This document shows positions 53,056 through 62,479 of a stretch of 64,000 bases of DNA, in pieces (position 1 is the stretch's first letter; each line of letters starts with the position of its first letter). Below the pieces are notes generated by a model, which saw nothing but the letters and a program-made list of their open reading frames with translations, made no database searches and was not told the origin of the DNA. A program made the position numbers and the translations under genes. Where the stretch lies: contig JBGUEQ010000001.1 of NCBI GenBank assembly GCA_041821265.1, positions 124,001 through 188,000 of the forward strand, written 5' to 3'. This stretch comes from Lachnotalea sp041821265 (GTDB lineage Bacteria > Bacillota > Clostridia > Lachnospirales > Lachnospiraceae).

Positions 53056-54906
53056 ATGACAACATATAGTAACGAAACGATAAATTTAAAAGTGAATAAT
53101 GGAATCACAACAGCACTTGGAGTTACTATGTGGAAAGATGGTATAAATTTTGCAGTTGCAGTATCAGAAGAAAAAGCATGTAGACTTTTGCTTTATCCGT
53201 ATGGAGGTGCACAAGCAATCGTAACAGTTGATTTTAAAGAAGAAGAAAAAAGTGGTGATATTTATACAGCATTCATTCAGAATCTTTCACCAGGAAGATA
53301 TGAATATAGGTATGAAATTGATCAGAAACCATATGTGGATCCTTATGCTAGAAGTGTAACAGGACGAGAAGTCTGGGGCATAGCGAATGAGCAATCAAAC
53401 CTTAGAGCTTCCTTTGATTTACAAGATTATGAGTGGGAGAAGGATAGACCATTAGAAATTCCATATGAAGAAATCATTATGTATTCTTTGCATGTAAGAG
53501 GTTTTACCAAGCACCCATCCTCAAAGGCGAAGAATAAGGGGACATTTGAAGGGCTTATTGAGAAAATTCCGTATTTAAAAGAACTGGGAATTAATCAAAT
53601 TGAATTAATGCCAGCCTATGAATTTGATGAAATTATACCGAGGCAAGATAATAGCATGGAATTCAAGCAATTTGAATCAGATAAGCAATATTCGATTAAC
53701 TATTGGGGATATGCGAAAGCAAATTACTTTGCTCCGAAGGCATCTTATTGCGCAGGAGATAATTGTATTGTTTCATTTAAAAATATGGTAAAAGAACTGC
53801 ATAAAAATAAGATTGAAGTAATTATGGAATTTAATTTTCAAAGCTATGTGAATCAGAATTTAATTCTTGACTGTATTCATTTTTGGGTTGAAGAATATCA
53901 CATTGATGGCGTTCATATAAGTAGTGATAATACTCCATTAACAGCAATAGCAACGTCTCCAAGACTGAGCCATACTAAAATCATGGCACTAGGATTCGAA
54001 GTTGATAAAATATATTATGAGGATTCCCTTCCTAAAATGAAGCATTTAGCAGAATATCATGACGGATTTTTAGTAGATGTACGTCAGTTTTTAAAGGGTG
54101 ATAGTGAGCAGCTTGATGATGTAACCTATCGAATCAGAAGAAATCCCGATCGATGTGGGGTGATTAATTATATAGCAAACCACAATGGATTTAATTTGGT
54201 GGATATGGTTTCGTATGAGGAGAAACATAATGAAGCGAATGGCGAAAATAACAAAGATGGAAACAACTGTAATTACAGCTGGAATTCGGGTATAGAAGGA
54301 CCAACACGAAAGAAAGCAATCATTGAATTAAGAAAAAAGCAGATGAAGAATGCACTAACAACGGTACTATTAAGTCAGGGAGTTCCACTTATTTTTAGTG
54401 GAGATGAACTTGGTAATTCTCAAAAAGGTAACAATAATCCATATTGTCAAGATAATGAAATTTCATGGATGGATTGGAGCAAAGAGAAAAGTAATAAAGA
54501 TATACTAGATTTCACAAAGGGTTTGCTCGAATTTAGGAAGGAACACAACATACTTCATTATAAAAAGGAACTTAAGATAATGGATTATCTATCCTGTGGT
54601 TATCCTGATTTATCCTATCACGGACAAAAAGCATGGTATCCAGAATTTGAAAATAATAATAGTCAAATGGGCATTATGTATTGTGGGAAATATGCTTTGA
54701 ATGAAAAAGGAAAAGAAGATGATTTTATTTATATTGCATATAATATGCATGATAGGAATCAAGAGTTTGTACTTCCTAATTTACCCAAAGATAAAAAGTG
54801 GAGATTGTTGTTAGATACATCAATGAAAGAAGAAGATACACAAGTGAAAATACGAAAAAAAATTACGGTTAGTGGAAGAAGCATCATGGTAGTAATCGGG
54901 AAATAG
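53056..54906 (+). CDS. GH13 debranching-enzyme-like protein, probably catalytically dead
   Basis: 616 residues with an N-terminal CBM48-like domain (GVTMWKDGINFAVAVSEEKACRLLLY) and a GH13 barrel of the isoamylase/GlgX type: YSLHVRGFTKHPSS, YWGYAKANYFAPKASYC, KHNEANGENNKDGNN, GVPLIFSGDELGNSQKGNNN. The catalytic spots differ: GFRFDLA is GVHISSD (nucleophile lost), AEPWD is ALGFE (acid lost) and the HD pair of region IV is HN. It probably binds glucan without cutting it, like plant ISA2, perhaps as a partner subunit. AAGGAG precedes the start, 32 bases after the ABC-F gene. Confidence 0.85.
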   Translation: MTTYSNETINLKVNNGITTALGVTMWKDGINFAVAVSEEKACRLLLYPYGGAQAIVTVDFKEEEKSGDIYTAFIQNLSPGRYEYRYEIDQKPYVDPYARSVTGREVWGIANEQSNLRASFDLQDYEWEKDRPLEIPYEEIIMYSLHVRGFTKHPSSKAKNKGTFEGLIEKIPYLKELGINQIELMPAYEFDEIIPRQDNSMEFKQFESDKQYSINYWGYAKANYFAPKASYCAGDNCIVSFKNMVKELHKNKIEVIMEFNFQSYVNQNLILDCIHFWVEEYHIDGVHISSDNTPLTAIATSPRLSHTKIMALGFEVDKIYYEDSLPKMKHLAEYHDGFLVDVRQFLKGDSEQLDDVTYRIRRNPDRCGVINYIANHNGFNLVDMVSYEEKHNEANGENNKDGNNCNYSWNSGIEGPTRKKAIIELRKKQMKNALTTVLLSQGVPLIFSGDELGNSQKGNNNPYCQDNEISWMDWSKEKSNKDILDFTKGLLEFRKEHNILHYKKELKIMDYLSCGYPDLSYHGQKAWYPEFENNNSQMGIMYCGKYALNEKGKEDDFIYIAYNMHDRNQEFVLPNLPKDKKWRLLLDTSMKEEDTQVKIRKKITVSGRSIMVVIGK

Positions 54907-54969
54907 TTATGAAATGACATTTATAAAGGTAAGGAACTAGGCATTGTATGGCTAGAAGCAGGTAAAAAA

Positions 54970-55494
54970 ATGAAAGCGTTACAACACTTTAAAACAATAA
55001 CAAATCATAAAATATTGGTAATGAAAGGCTGTTTTCGAATCGGATTGTATAAGCAAGCTTTATTACACGATATGTCAAAATATTCACCTGCTGAATTCTT
55101 GGTAGGTTGTAAATATTATCAGGGAGTAAGAAGCCCAAACAATGCAGAACGTGAAGTGAAAAATTACTCGCAAGCTTGGATGCATCATAAGGGGAGAAAT
55201 AAACATCATTATGAATATTGGACGGACTATAGTGTAAATGGAAGCGGAGTGATTCCAATTCCTATGCCCAAAAGATATGTTGCAGAGATGTTTATAGATA
55301 GAGTATCGGCGTCGAAAATATATGAAAAGACTAATTTTGATAAAACACAACCTTTACAATATTTTTTAAGAGGAAAAGGTCATTATTTCATGGCAGAGCA
55401 AACGAGTACAGAGCTTGAAATGCTTCTTAGAATGCTTGCCCAAGAGGGCGAAAAGGTTACTTATCAATACATAAAGGATGTTTTCTTAAAGTAA
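54970..55494 (+). CDS. DUF5662 family protein
   Basis: 174 residues. HKILVMKGCFRIGLYKQALLHDMSKYSPAEF and QAWMHHKGRNKHHYEYWTDY contain HD and HHxGxNxHH clusters, suggesting an HD-domain-like metal site. The family is common in Firmicutes and has no known function. AAGCAGGTAAAAAA precedes the start, a weak ribosome site. A perfect hairpin, AAAAGGTTACTT/AAGTAACCTTTT (about 55454-55503), overlaps its end and acts as a terminator with the converging PTS gene. Confidence 0.8.
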   Translation: MKALQHFKTITNHKILVMKGCFRIGLYKQALLHDMSKYSPAEFLVGCKYYQGVRSPNNAEREVKNYSQAWMHHKGRNKHHYEYWTDYSVNGSGVIPIPMPKRYVAEMFIDRVSASKIYEKTNFDKTQPLQYFLRGKGHYFMAEQTSTELEMLLRMLAQEGEKVTYQYIKDVFLK

Positions 55495-55505
55495 CCTTTT
55501 CATAC

Positions 55506-56597
55506 TTAAAGTTTTAGTTGCATATCGCCTAATTTGATTAGCCCCTTCTTACGCATGAATTCAGATACAATCAACGTAACGATTGCTGGAAGAATAAAAT
55601 GTAATAATATTATTTTTATTAATAAAAGAGCCCCACCGTCCGTTCCAATCATTGTATTCCATGTCATTATTTGTCCTACGAAACCAGCGGTACCCATTCC
55701 AGAACCAGTGGAGTTATTCTCCATATGAAAAATCAATGTACCGATTGGTCCTAAAATAGTACTGGAGACAATTGCTGGAATCCATATGATTGGTTTTTTT
55801 ACTATATTGGGAACTTGTAGCATAGAAGTACCAATCCCTTGAGCAACAAGACCTCCAACTTTATTTTCACGATAACTTGCTACAGCGAAGCCAACCATAT
55901 TACAACAACATCCTATGGTTGCAGCACCAGCGGCAAGCCCAGATAAACTTAAGCTGATACCCAGGGCAGCAGAACTAATTGGTAGTGTTAAAATCATTCC
56001 CATCAAAACAGATACAATAATACCCATTAATAGTGGCTGCTGTATGGTTCCCCAGTTAATTAAATTACCCAAACTTTTCATGAATGTAGAAATAGGGGTT
56101 CCAATAATAAGGCCGGCAAATGAACCAGTTATGATAGAAACTAAGGGTGTTACTAAGATATCTACTTGAGTCTTGCCAGAAACCCAATTTCCAAATTCAA
56201 TTCCTATATAAGCAGCAACAAAAGCACCAAGTGGTTCACCAGGACCAATAAATAGAATAGCCTGATTTAATGTCATTTCACCAAGAGTACCGCTTACCAT
56301 AACTCCACCTATAAGAAGCTTGCTAGCGAAAGCACCAATCATACCAGCGGTTGCAGCAGATAATAGGACAAGGGGACTACTCTTTAATTTGTAAGCGACG
56401 CCACAACCAATACCAGCACCTGTAATTGCCGCAGCAATTTTACCTATAAGATATAGTGTGGCACCAAACGATCCGCCAATTAAATTGCCAATCTGTTGAA
56501 TGATAGTACCAACAATTAAAGTTGCGAAAAGTCCAAGAGCCATTCCGCTTAATCCATCAATAAAAATTCGATTTAATACTTTCTTAATTTTTTCCAT
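55506..56597 (-). CDS. PTS system IIC-like membrane protein (PTS_EIIC_2)
   Basis: 363 residues, highly hydrophobic and glycine-rich, with FIDGLSGMALGLFATLIVGTI, FIGPGEPLGAFVAAYIG, QQPLLMGIIVSVLMGMILTLPISSAAL and MTWNTMIG. It resembles the stand-alone EIIC-like proteins of PF13303, whose transported substrate is unknown; no EIIA or EIIB gene is near. The ATG at 56597 is placed after GGAGGAAACT; an in-frame ATG at 56609 overlaps that site. Confidence 0.82.
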   Translation of the reverse strand: MEKIKKVLNRIFIDGLSGMALGLFATLIVGTIIQQIGNLIGGSFGATLYLIGKIAAAITGAGIGCGVAYKLKSSPLVLLSAATAGMIGAFASKLLIGGVMVSGTLGEMTLNQAILFIGPGEPLGAFVAAYIGIEFGNWVSGKTQVDILVTPLVSIITGSFAGLIIGTPISTFMKSLGNLINWGTIQQPLLMGIIVSVLMGMILTLPISSAALGISLSLSGLAAGAATIGCCCNMVGFAVASYRENKVGGLVAQGIGTSMLQVPNIVKKPIIWIPAIVSSTILGPIGTLIFHMENNSTGSGMGTAGFVGQIMTWNTMIGTDGGALLLIKIILLHFILPAIVTLIVSEFMRKKGLIKLGDMQLKL

Positions 56598-56802
56598 AGT
56601 TTCCTCCATTTATGCGTTTTTGTACGCACATACTAGTAGAAGAGAAATAGTTTCTATTCCACGGTATACCGTATGTTATATTAATATTGTATATACAGAA
56701 AAATACATGTGTATATACATATGTATAAACAAGGAAAGAATATCACAAATCCTAATAATATGCAAGAAATAGAATGGATAAAACAATAAAAAGGGTAACA
56801 TA

Positions 56803-56934
56803 GTTACTGTTCACACAGTAGCTTAACACTAGCTGTTAAGCTACGTAAGAAAATGATTCAACAAATGATTTCTGCTTGCGTAGCGAATTTGCATGCAGAA
56901 ATCATATGTTACTGTGAACGGAGTGAACAGTAAC
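56803..56934. repeat. 132-bp MITE-like repeat, copy 1
   Basis: Ends in GTTACTGTTCAC and GTGAACAGTAAC (perfect 12-bp inverted ends). Inside are GTAGCTTAACA/TGTTAAGCTAC and ATGATTTCTGC/GCAGAAATCAT, both perfect 11-bp hairpins. GTAACATAG occurs just before (56795-56803) and just after (56935-56943), as a possible 9-bp target duplication. Copy 2, inverted, is at 62974. No gene between 56598 and 56987. Confidence 0.8.
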
Positions 56935-56971
56935 GTAACATAGGTTACTATTTGGCAAACTTAATAGTAAC

Positions 56972-57005
56972 AAAAAAGTTCACTGGATTAGTGAACTTTT
57001 TTTTT
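56972..57005. terminator. Bidirectional hairpin
   Basis: AAAAAAGTTCACT, GGATT, AGTGAACTTTTTTTT; it overlaps the last codons of the small minus-strand gene and ends its transcript. Confidence 0.8.
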
Positions 57006-57176
57006 GGTATTACAACCGTTACCATTTCCATTTTCGCTACACAGCTTCACTCCTTTTTTGATAGGAGAAAATATGAATCCAATTATAATACCAGAAAAAA
57101 ATCCAACCAAAATTAATAATCCTTTTTCTAATGGAGTGTGTTCTGATTCAAGAAAGTTCTGAATTTTTTCAATCAT
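56988..57176 (-). CDS. Small single-span membrane protein
   Basis: 62 residues: MIEKIQNFLESEHTPLEKG, one hydrophobic helix LLILVGFFSGIIIGFIFSPI, then a charged tail with CSENGNGNGCNTKKK. GAAAGGATATGG lies upstream, so it is likely real. The GFFSGIIIGFIFSPIKKG pattern is found in many small envelope proteins (YtxH-like). No function can be given. Confidence 0.65.
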   Translation of the reverse strand: MIEKIQNFLESEHTPLEKGLLILVGFFSGIIIGFIFSPIKKGVKLCSENGNGNGCNTKKKVH

Positions 57177-57310
57177 TTTATACCATATCCTTTCTAGGTT
57201 TAAATCATTTCAATAGATTAAAAGCTATGTTATAATTAAATATATTATAGCTTATTAGGGGAAAAATCAAGTGTTATAAATGTAATGTTATTTGTCGCGT
57301 GGGAGGAAAA

Positions 57311-58069
57311 ATGAAAAGTTCAAAAGAAAGCTTAAAATCTCGTGGAATGTTTGAAGATTGTGATCTAGCCAAATTTAAATACATGACAAAAGAAATGTTG
57401 TTAGAATACATAAATTCAGAGATACCACATATACGATCCAGTGCAATTCATGAATTAATGAAGAGATTCAAAGATAATGCAACAATAACCATGATTTTGG
57501 AAAGACTGAAAGTGGAAAGCGCATTATACACAAGATTAGAAATATGTAATTCTTTGGAGCAAGGGGATGATAATGTTGCGAAACAAATGATAGATTATCT
57601 TGGGATGATTGGAGAAAATCAATATATAAAATTGCCGGATAAAGTTTCAAAGAAAATAAGTTATCCGTTACCTAGAGATATCATTGCAAGAAGTTTAGGT
57701 AGAATGAATCCGACTATTCTACCGGTTTTGTTATCAGTGCTTGAATCAGAAGAAGAGCAAAAAATAATGGAAGTTATGGATGCAATCGGGTATCTATTAT
57801 TTTATAATGAGCACTTAGCAACTTCGCAAAATATAATTTTTATTTTGAATGCAATAAATCAATTTCGGGATAACCAAGTGATCGTGTGGAAAACAACAAC
57901 GTGTTTGTCAGCATTTTCATTGAAGGAAAGCATTTCAAAGCTAAATCAGATTAAAATAGAATATCACAATTCGGTGATTGCCAAAGAAGCAGAACGTTCT
58001 TTAGAAATCATACAGAAGCGTTGTACAGCGATTTCAATGTTACCCCAAGTATTTTTTGAAAAACAATAG
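57311..58069 (+). CDS. HEAT-like helical-repeat protein
   Basis: About 252 residues, almost wholly alpha-helical: EMLLEYINSEIPHIRSSAIHELMKRF, ARSLGRMNPTILPVLLSVLESEEEQKIMEVMDAIGYLL and ALSAFSLKESISKL-like helices fit HEAT/armadillo-type repeats, a protein-binding scaffold. The ATG at 57311 follows GGGAGG closely; the open frame to 57299 has no better start. No catalytic motif. It precedes gpmI by 116 bases without obvious relation. Confidence 0.6.
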   Translation: MKSSKESLKSRGMFEDCDLAKFKYMTKEMLLEYINSEIPHIRSSAIHELMKRFKDNATITMILERLKVESALYTRLEICNSLEQGDDNVAKQMIDYLGMIGENQYIKLPDKVSKKISYPLPRDIIARSLGRMNPTILPVLLSVLESEEEQKIMEVMDAIGYLLFYNEHLATSQNIIFILNAINQFRDNQVIVWKTTTCLSAFSLKESISKLNQIKIEYHNSVIAKEAERSLEIIQKRCTAISMLPQVFFEKQ

Positions 58070-58185
58070 TAGTTGTAAATATTACACGCTGTCTTTGCAA
58101 AAAGAGTTGAATTATGGCGTGAAATAGAGTAAACTTTTAAAGTGAGATAGTCAAAAAATTAACATTTATATAAAGGAGAAATACT

Positions 58186-59727
58186 ATGAGTAAAAAACCA
58201 ACAGTTTTAATGATACTAGATGGATATGGATTAAATGACAGAAAAGATGGAAATGCAGTCGCATTAGCAAATACACCTGTAATAGATAAATTAATGTCAG
58301 AGTGTCCATTTGTTAAGGGATATGCAAGTGGTATGGCAGTAGGACTACCAGACGGACAGATGGGTAATTCAGAAGTGGGTCATTTAAACATGGGCGCTGG
58401 TCGTATTATATATCAAGAATTAACAAGAATTACGAAAGAAATTAAGGATGGTGATTTCTTCAAGAATGAAGCATTACTTGATGCAGTGACAAAAGCAAAA
58501 GAGAATAATTCAGCATTACATCTAATGGGTTTATTATCAGATGGTGGTGTTCATAGCCATATCACTCATTTGTATGGTTTATTAGAATTAGCAAAACAGC
58601 AAGGATTAGAAAAAGTATACGTTCATTGTTTCTTAGATGGTCGTGATACTCCACCAGCATCAGGAAAAGGTTTTGTACAAGCACTTTCAGATAAAATGAA
58701 AGAAATTGGTGTAGGAGAAATTGCATCGGTAATGGGTCGTTATTATGCAATGGATAGAGATAATAGATGGGACAGAGTTGAACTAGCATATAACACTATG
58801 GTAAAGGGCGAAGGCGCTTTTCATGACAGTGCGATTGCGGGAGTTCAGGCTTCATATGATGATGGAAAGAACGATGAATTTGTTGTTCCTACTGTAGTAT
58901 CAAAAGAAGGAAAGCCAGTAGCAACAATAAAGGAGAAGGATTCTGTTATCTTCTTTAATTTTAGACCAGACAGAGCAAGAGAAATGACAAGAGCATTCTG
59001 TGATGATTCATTTGACGGATTTGCAAGAGATAAGAGGATGGAGCTTACGTTTGTATGTTTTTCTGAATATGATATTACAATCGCGAACAAATCAGTTGCT
59101 TTCCATAAAGTAGCAATTAAAAATACATTTGGACAGTTCTTAGCCGCAAATGGTAAAACGCAGGCTAGAATTGCTGAAACTGAGAAATATGCACATGTTA
59201 CATTCTTCTTTAACGGTGGTGTTGAGGAGCCAAATAAAGGAGAAGAAAGAATTTTAGTAAAATCACCCAAAGTAGCAACCTATGATATGCAGCCAGAGAT
59301 GAGTGCATATGAAGTATGCGACAAGTTAGTAACGGCGATTAAATCAGATAAATATGATGTGATCATAATAAACTTTGCTAATGCAGATATGGTTGGACAT
59401 ACTGGTATTGAACCAGCGGCAATTAAAGCGATTGAAGCAGTAGATGAGTGCGTTGGTAAAACCGTTGACGCAATTAAAAAAGTGAATGGTCAGATGTTTA
59501 TCTGTGCTGATCATGGTAATGCAGAACAACTCATTGATTATGTAAACGGTGGGGCATTCACAGCTCATACAATTAACCCAGTGCCATTTATCTTAGTGAA
59601 TTACGATGATGCTTATACATTAAAAGAAGGTGGATGTTTAGCTGATATTGCTCCAACCATGATAGAAATGATGGGTATGACGCAGCCAATTGAAATGACA
59701 GGTAAATCGTTACTTATAAAGAAATAA
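58186..59727 (+). CDS. gpmI: Phosphoglycerate mutase, 2,3-bisphosphoglycerate-independent
   Basis: Interconverts 3- and 2-phosphoglycerate through a phosphoserine, with manganese. 513 residues: MILDGYGL (metal), MGNSEVGHLNMGAGR (nucleophile S62), HSHITHLYGLLELA, DGRDTPPASG, GRYYAMDRDNRWDR, NFRPDRAREMTRA, NFANADMVGHTG, ADHGNAEQ. Full length. AAAGGAGAAATACT precedes ATG. Together with gap-pgk-tpiA and eno in this window it completes lower glycolysis down to phosphoenolpyruvate. Confidence 0.98.
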   Translation: MSKKPTVLMILDGYGLNDRKDGNAVALANTPVIDKLMSECPFVKGYASGMAVGLPDGQMGNSEVGHLNMGAGRIIYQELTRITKEIKDGDFFKNEALLDAVTKAKENNSALHLMGLLSDGGVHSHITHLYGLLELAKQQGLEKVYVHCFLDGRDTPPASGKGFVQALSDKMKEIGVGEIASVMGRYYAMDRDNRWDRVELAYNTMVKGEGAFHDSAIAGVQASYDDGKNDEFVVPTVVSKEGKPVATIKEKDSVIFFNFRPDRAREMTRAFCDDSFDGFARDKRMELTFVCFSEYDITIANKSVAFHKVAIKNTFGQFLAANGKTQARIAETEKYAHVTFFFNGGVEEPNKGEERILVKSPKVATYDMQPEMSAYEVCDKLVTAIKSDKYDVIIINFANADMVGHTGIEPAAIKAIEAVDECVGKTVDAIKKVNGQMFICADHGNAEQLIDYVNGGAFTAHTINPVPFILVNYDDAYTLKEGGCLADIAPTMIEMMGMTQPIEMTGKSLLIKK

Positions 59728-59778
59728 AGTAGGGTGACGAGAAAAAGATTAAATCAATGATAAGACTAAATAAGATAT

Positions 59779-59885
59779 AATGAAAAATAAAATAAGTATG
59801 CTTTGTGGGTTTCAAGGTACCCTAGATTCTAATGGTTTAAACAGAATCTAGGATAGTATAAACGCACAATGCATACTTATTTTAT
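59779..59885. terminator. Long nested hairpin after gpmI
   Basis: AAAATAAGTATGCTTTGTG pairs with CACAATGCATACTTATTTT (one mismatch); inside, CCTAGATTCT/AGAATCTAGG forms a second perfect stem. Too elaborate for a simple terminator; it may be a degenerate mobile repeat. Confidence 0.6.
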
Positions 59886-59942
59886 AACTATTCAGAACCC
59901 ATGGAGCGTGAGATGTGTTGCTACGCAATTCACGTGGGTTCA
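59886..59942. repeat. Relative of the ATTCAGTACC repeat
   Basis: TAACTATTCAGAACCCA ... TGGGTTCAATA resembles an end of copies A and B in inverted orientation (TAACTATTCAGTACCC) and shares GCTACGC inside. A hairpin-like remnant. Confidence 0.4.
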
Positions 59943-59980
59943 ATAACAAAGTGTATGCAAGCAAACACTTTGTTATTGAA
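59939..59980. terminator. Terminator of the AraC-type gene
   Basis: TTCAATAACAAAGTGT and ACACTTTGTTATTGAA form a perfect 16-bp stem with a 10-base loop; it overlaps the end of the minus-strand regulator gene. Confidence 0.75.
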
Positions 59981-60848
59981 CCCAATCACGCCGATAGCGA
60001 GAAGCTGTTACATTTTCAGATTTTTTGAATACTTTATTAAAATAACTAGTATCTGGAATCCCGCATTCAGAGGCAATGATTTCTATACTTTTATCGGAAA
60101 ATCTTAATAATTTTTTCGCATAGTTAATTCGTTGAAGCAAAATATAATTTCCGATTGTTACACCAAACAATTCTTTGAATTCTCTAGATAAATGAAATTT
60201 GCTAATATAAAATTCATCTGCTAATTGATCTAATGAAATTTTATTCATGAAATTTTCTTCGATATATTTTCGAATCGTTGTAAGTTTCATAGCAATACTA
60301 TTATCTTTATCCTCTTCAATTTTCTTTGATTCAGTAAAACACAACGTTAAAATATCGGTAATAAGCTTAGAGGTGATTAGCTCAGAAAGCGTAGTATTAT
60401 CGTTATGTGCTTCTATAATTTTACCTATTATAGTTGTAAAAGCAATTGGGTTATCTGTGCTAAAAATAAAATTCGGAACATTTTCACAAAATAAATTGTA
60501 ATAAGTTTGTGCCTGACATCCATTAAAATGTACCCACATAAGTTCCCAAGGATCATCTTCGCTGCTTTGATGGGAATAGGGTTGTTTACAGTTGATTAAA
60601 ACACAGTCGGAGGTGTTTAAAGCATAAATTTTATCCTTTACGGTAAGAACACCTTTTCCAGATAAAACGATAATAAAAAGAAAAGAGTTCAGGTTCTCAC
60701 GTTGACAACGATGACTTTTTAAACTTTTTAGTGTACCAGCTTCTTGCATATAGAAAAGAGAAGATTTCGCAAAGGTACTAGGTGTGTGTAGCACCCGCTC
60801 TGATTTAGTAATATCTGTTTGAGAAAATGATTCATAAAATGTATTCAT
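59973..60848 (-). CDS. AraC-family transcriptional regulator
   Basis: About 291 residues. The N-terminal cupin-like sensor domain (FLFIIVLSGKGVLTVKDKIYALNTSDCVLINCKQPYSH, DPWELMWVHFNG) is of the sugar-sensing AraC type. The C-terminal double helix-turn-helix is IRKYIEENFMNKISLDQLADEFYISKFHLSREFKELFG and IEIIASECGIPDTSYFNKVFKK. The ATG at 60848 follows GGAGGACATA; an in-frame ATG at 60866 lacks a site. It lies divergent from eno, with no sugar-use genes adjacent, so its target is unknown. Confidence 0.93.
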   Translation of the reverse strand: MNTFYESFSQTDITKSERVLHTPSTFAKSSLFYMQEAGTLKSLKSHRCQRENLNSFLFIIVLSGKGVLTVKDKIYALNTSDCVLINCKQPYSHQSSEDDPWELMWVHFNGCQAQTYYNLFCENVPNFIFSTDNPIAFTTIIGKIIEAHNDNTTLSELITSKLITDILTLCFTESKKIEEDKDNSIAMKLTTIRKYIEENFMNKISLDQLADEFYISKFHLSREFKELFGVTIGNYILLQRINYAKKLLRFSDKSIEIIASECGIPDTSYFNKVFKKSENVTASRYRRDWVQ

Positions 60849-60968
60849 TATGTCCTCCAGTAACAAATGATTGAAATGACTGCTTCATAAAAGTATTGGT
60901 TCATAAAAGTATACTACATTTATGAATAAAATTAAATACTATCAATATGTGATAAGTCGTCCTATATA

Positions 60969-60977
60969 TGGTATAAT
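60969..60977 (+). promoter_or_regulatory. Extended -10 promoter of eno
   Basis: TGGTATAAT is an extended -10 element with no good -35. The 140-base leader has two perfect hairpins, TTCTATTA/TAATAGAA (61047-61069) and GCGATA/TATCGC (61080-61094), just ahead of the ribosome site. Confidence 0.5.
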
Positions 60978-61117
60978 TTGTATGAAAGATAAACACTTAA
61001 ATATTTTATAATTAGGAGTAGTGAAATGTATTTATGTCAATAATACTTCTATTAACCTAAATAATAGAAGGCAACCTTGGCGATATTTTATCGCTAGAAG
61101 TGAAAAGGAGACAAATT

Positions 61118-62425
61118 ATGAATCAATACTTAACAATTACAGATGTACATGCAAGAGAAATATTAGATTCCAGAGGAAATCCAACCGTAGAAGTAGAAGT
61201 AACAGTAGAAGATTGTGTGAAAGGCTGTGCAGCGGTTCCATCAGGTGCTTCCACGGGACGTTTTGAAGCCGTAGAACTTAGAGATGGAGAATCAAGATAC
61301 TTAGGATTAGGCGTAAGAAAAGCAGTAAATAATGTAAACACGATTCTTAGAGATACAATCCTTGGTAAAAACGCGTTAACTCAAGGAGCAGTTGATAAAT
61401 GTTTAATAGAAGCAGATGGAACTGAGAATAAAGCTAATCTTGGTGCCAATGCAATTCTTGGAGTATCAATGGCAGTAGCTAGGGCAGCAGCTAATGCACT
61501 AGAGATGCCACTTTATAATTATCTGGGAGGTATAAATGCAAAACGACTACCTGTTCCTATGATGAATATTCTAAATGGAGGGAAGCACGCTGATAATACA
61601 GTAGATTTGCAGGAGTTTATGATTATGCCAGTTGGCGCACAAAACTTTAGTGAAGGACTTCAAATGTGCAGTGAAATTTATCATAATCTAAAGAAAATTA
61701 TTAATAAAAAAGGTTTGTCAACGGCAATTGGCGATGAAGGAGGATTTGCTCCTAATCTAGCAGATTCTAAAGAAGTGCTTACCTTAATCGTAGAGGCGGT
61801 GAAAGAAGCCGGATATGAACCTAAAAAGCATATTCAAATAGCAATTGATGCAGCAGCTAGTGAAATATACAATGAAGAAAAGAAGCTGTATTATTTCCCG
61901 GGTGAAAGTAAAATGAAAGAAAAAGAAATTTTTAGAGATACCCAGGCAATGATACAATATTATGAAGAACTGATTAATGAATTTCCAATTATATCAATTG
62001 AAGATGGATTAAGCGAAGATGATTGGGAAGGGTGGAAAGCGTTAAATCAAGCAATTGGAGATAAGGTACAGCTTGTTGGAGACGATTTATTTGTTACCAA
62101 TACGGTTAGACTTAAAAAGGGAATTGAAAACAATTCAGCAAATTCAATATTAGTTAAAGTGAATCAAATTGGAACGCTTACAGAAGCCTTTGATGCAGTA
62201 GAAATGGCGCAAAATGCTGGATATAGCGCAATTATATCACATCGTTCAGGGGAAACAGAGGATACGATTATTGCTGATATTGCAGTGGCACTCAATGCCG
62301 GTCAGATTAAAACGGGAGCACCATGTAGATCGGATAGAACAGCAAAATATAACAGACTACTTAGAATTGAAGAAGAATTAGGTGATATCGCGTTGTATTT
62401 TACGCCATTTAAAAAAAATGATTGA
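61118..62425 (+). CDS. eno: Enolase
   Basis: Converts 2-phosphoglycerate to phosphoenolpyruvate. 435 residues from the ATG at 61118, which follows AAAAGGAG by eight bases: YLTITDVHAREILDSRGNPTVEVEV, GASTGRFEAVELRD, AIGDEGGFAPN, IEDGLSEDDWEGW, LVGDDLFVTN, LVKVNQIGTLTEA and SHRSGETEDT cover substrate, magnesium and catalytic residues. Full length. secG follows after 54 bases with its own promoter. Confidence 0.98.
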   Translation: MNQYLTITDVHAREILDSRGNPTVEVEVTVEDCVKGCAAVPSGASTGRFEAVELRDGESRYLGLGVRKAVNNVNTILRDTILGKNALTQGAVDKCLIEADGTENKANLGANAILGVSMAVARAAANALEMPLYNYLGGINAKRLPVPMMNILNGGKHADNTVDLQEFMIMPVGAQNFSEGLQMCSEIYHNLKKIINKKGLSTAIGDEGGFAPNLADSKEVLTLIVEAVKEAGYEPKKHIQIAIDAAASEIYNEEKKLYYFPGESKMKEKEIFRDTQAMIQYYEELINEFPIISIEDGLSEDDWEGWKALNQAIGDKVQLVGDDLFVTNTVRLKKGIENNSANSILVKVNQIGTLTEAFDAVEMAQNAGYSAIISHRSGETEDTIIADIAVALNAGQIKTGAPCRSDRTAKYNRLLRIEEELGDIALYFTPFKKND

Positions 62426-62450
62426 TAAAGTTAATTTCCTATGGTAGAAT
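62422..62450 (+). promoter_or_regulatory. Promoter of secG
   Basis: TTGATA (62422-62427), overlapping the eno stop, 17-base spacer, TAGAAT (62445-62450) preceded by TGG as an extended -10. Confidence 0.55.
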
Positions 62451-62479
62451 ATGTACATTGACTATAGGAGGTGTTAACG

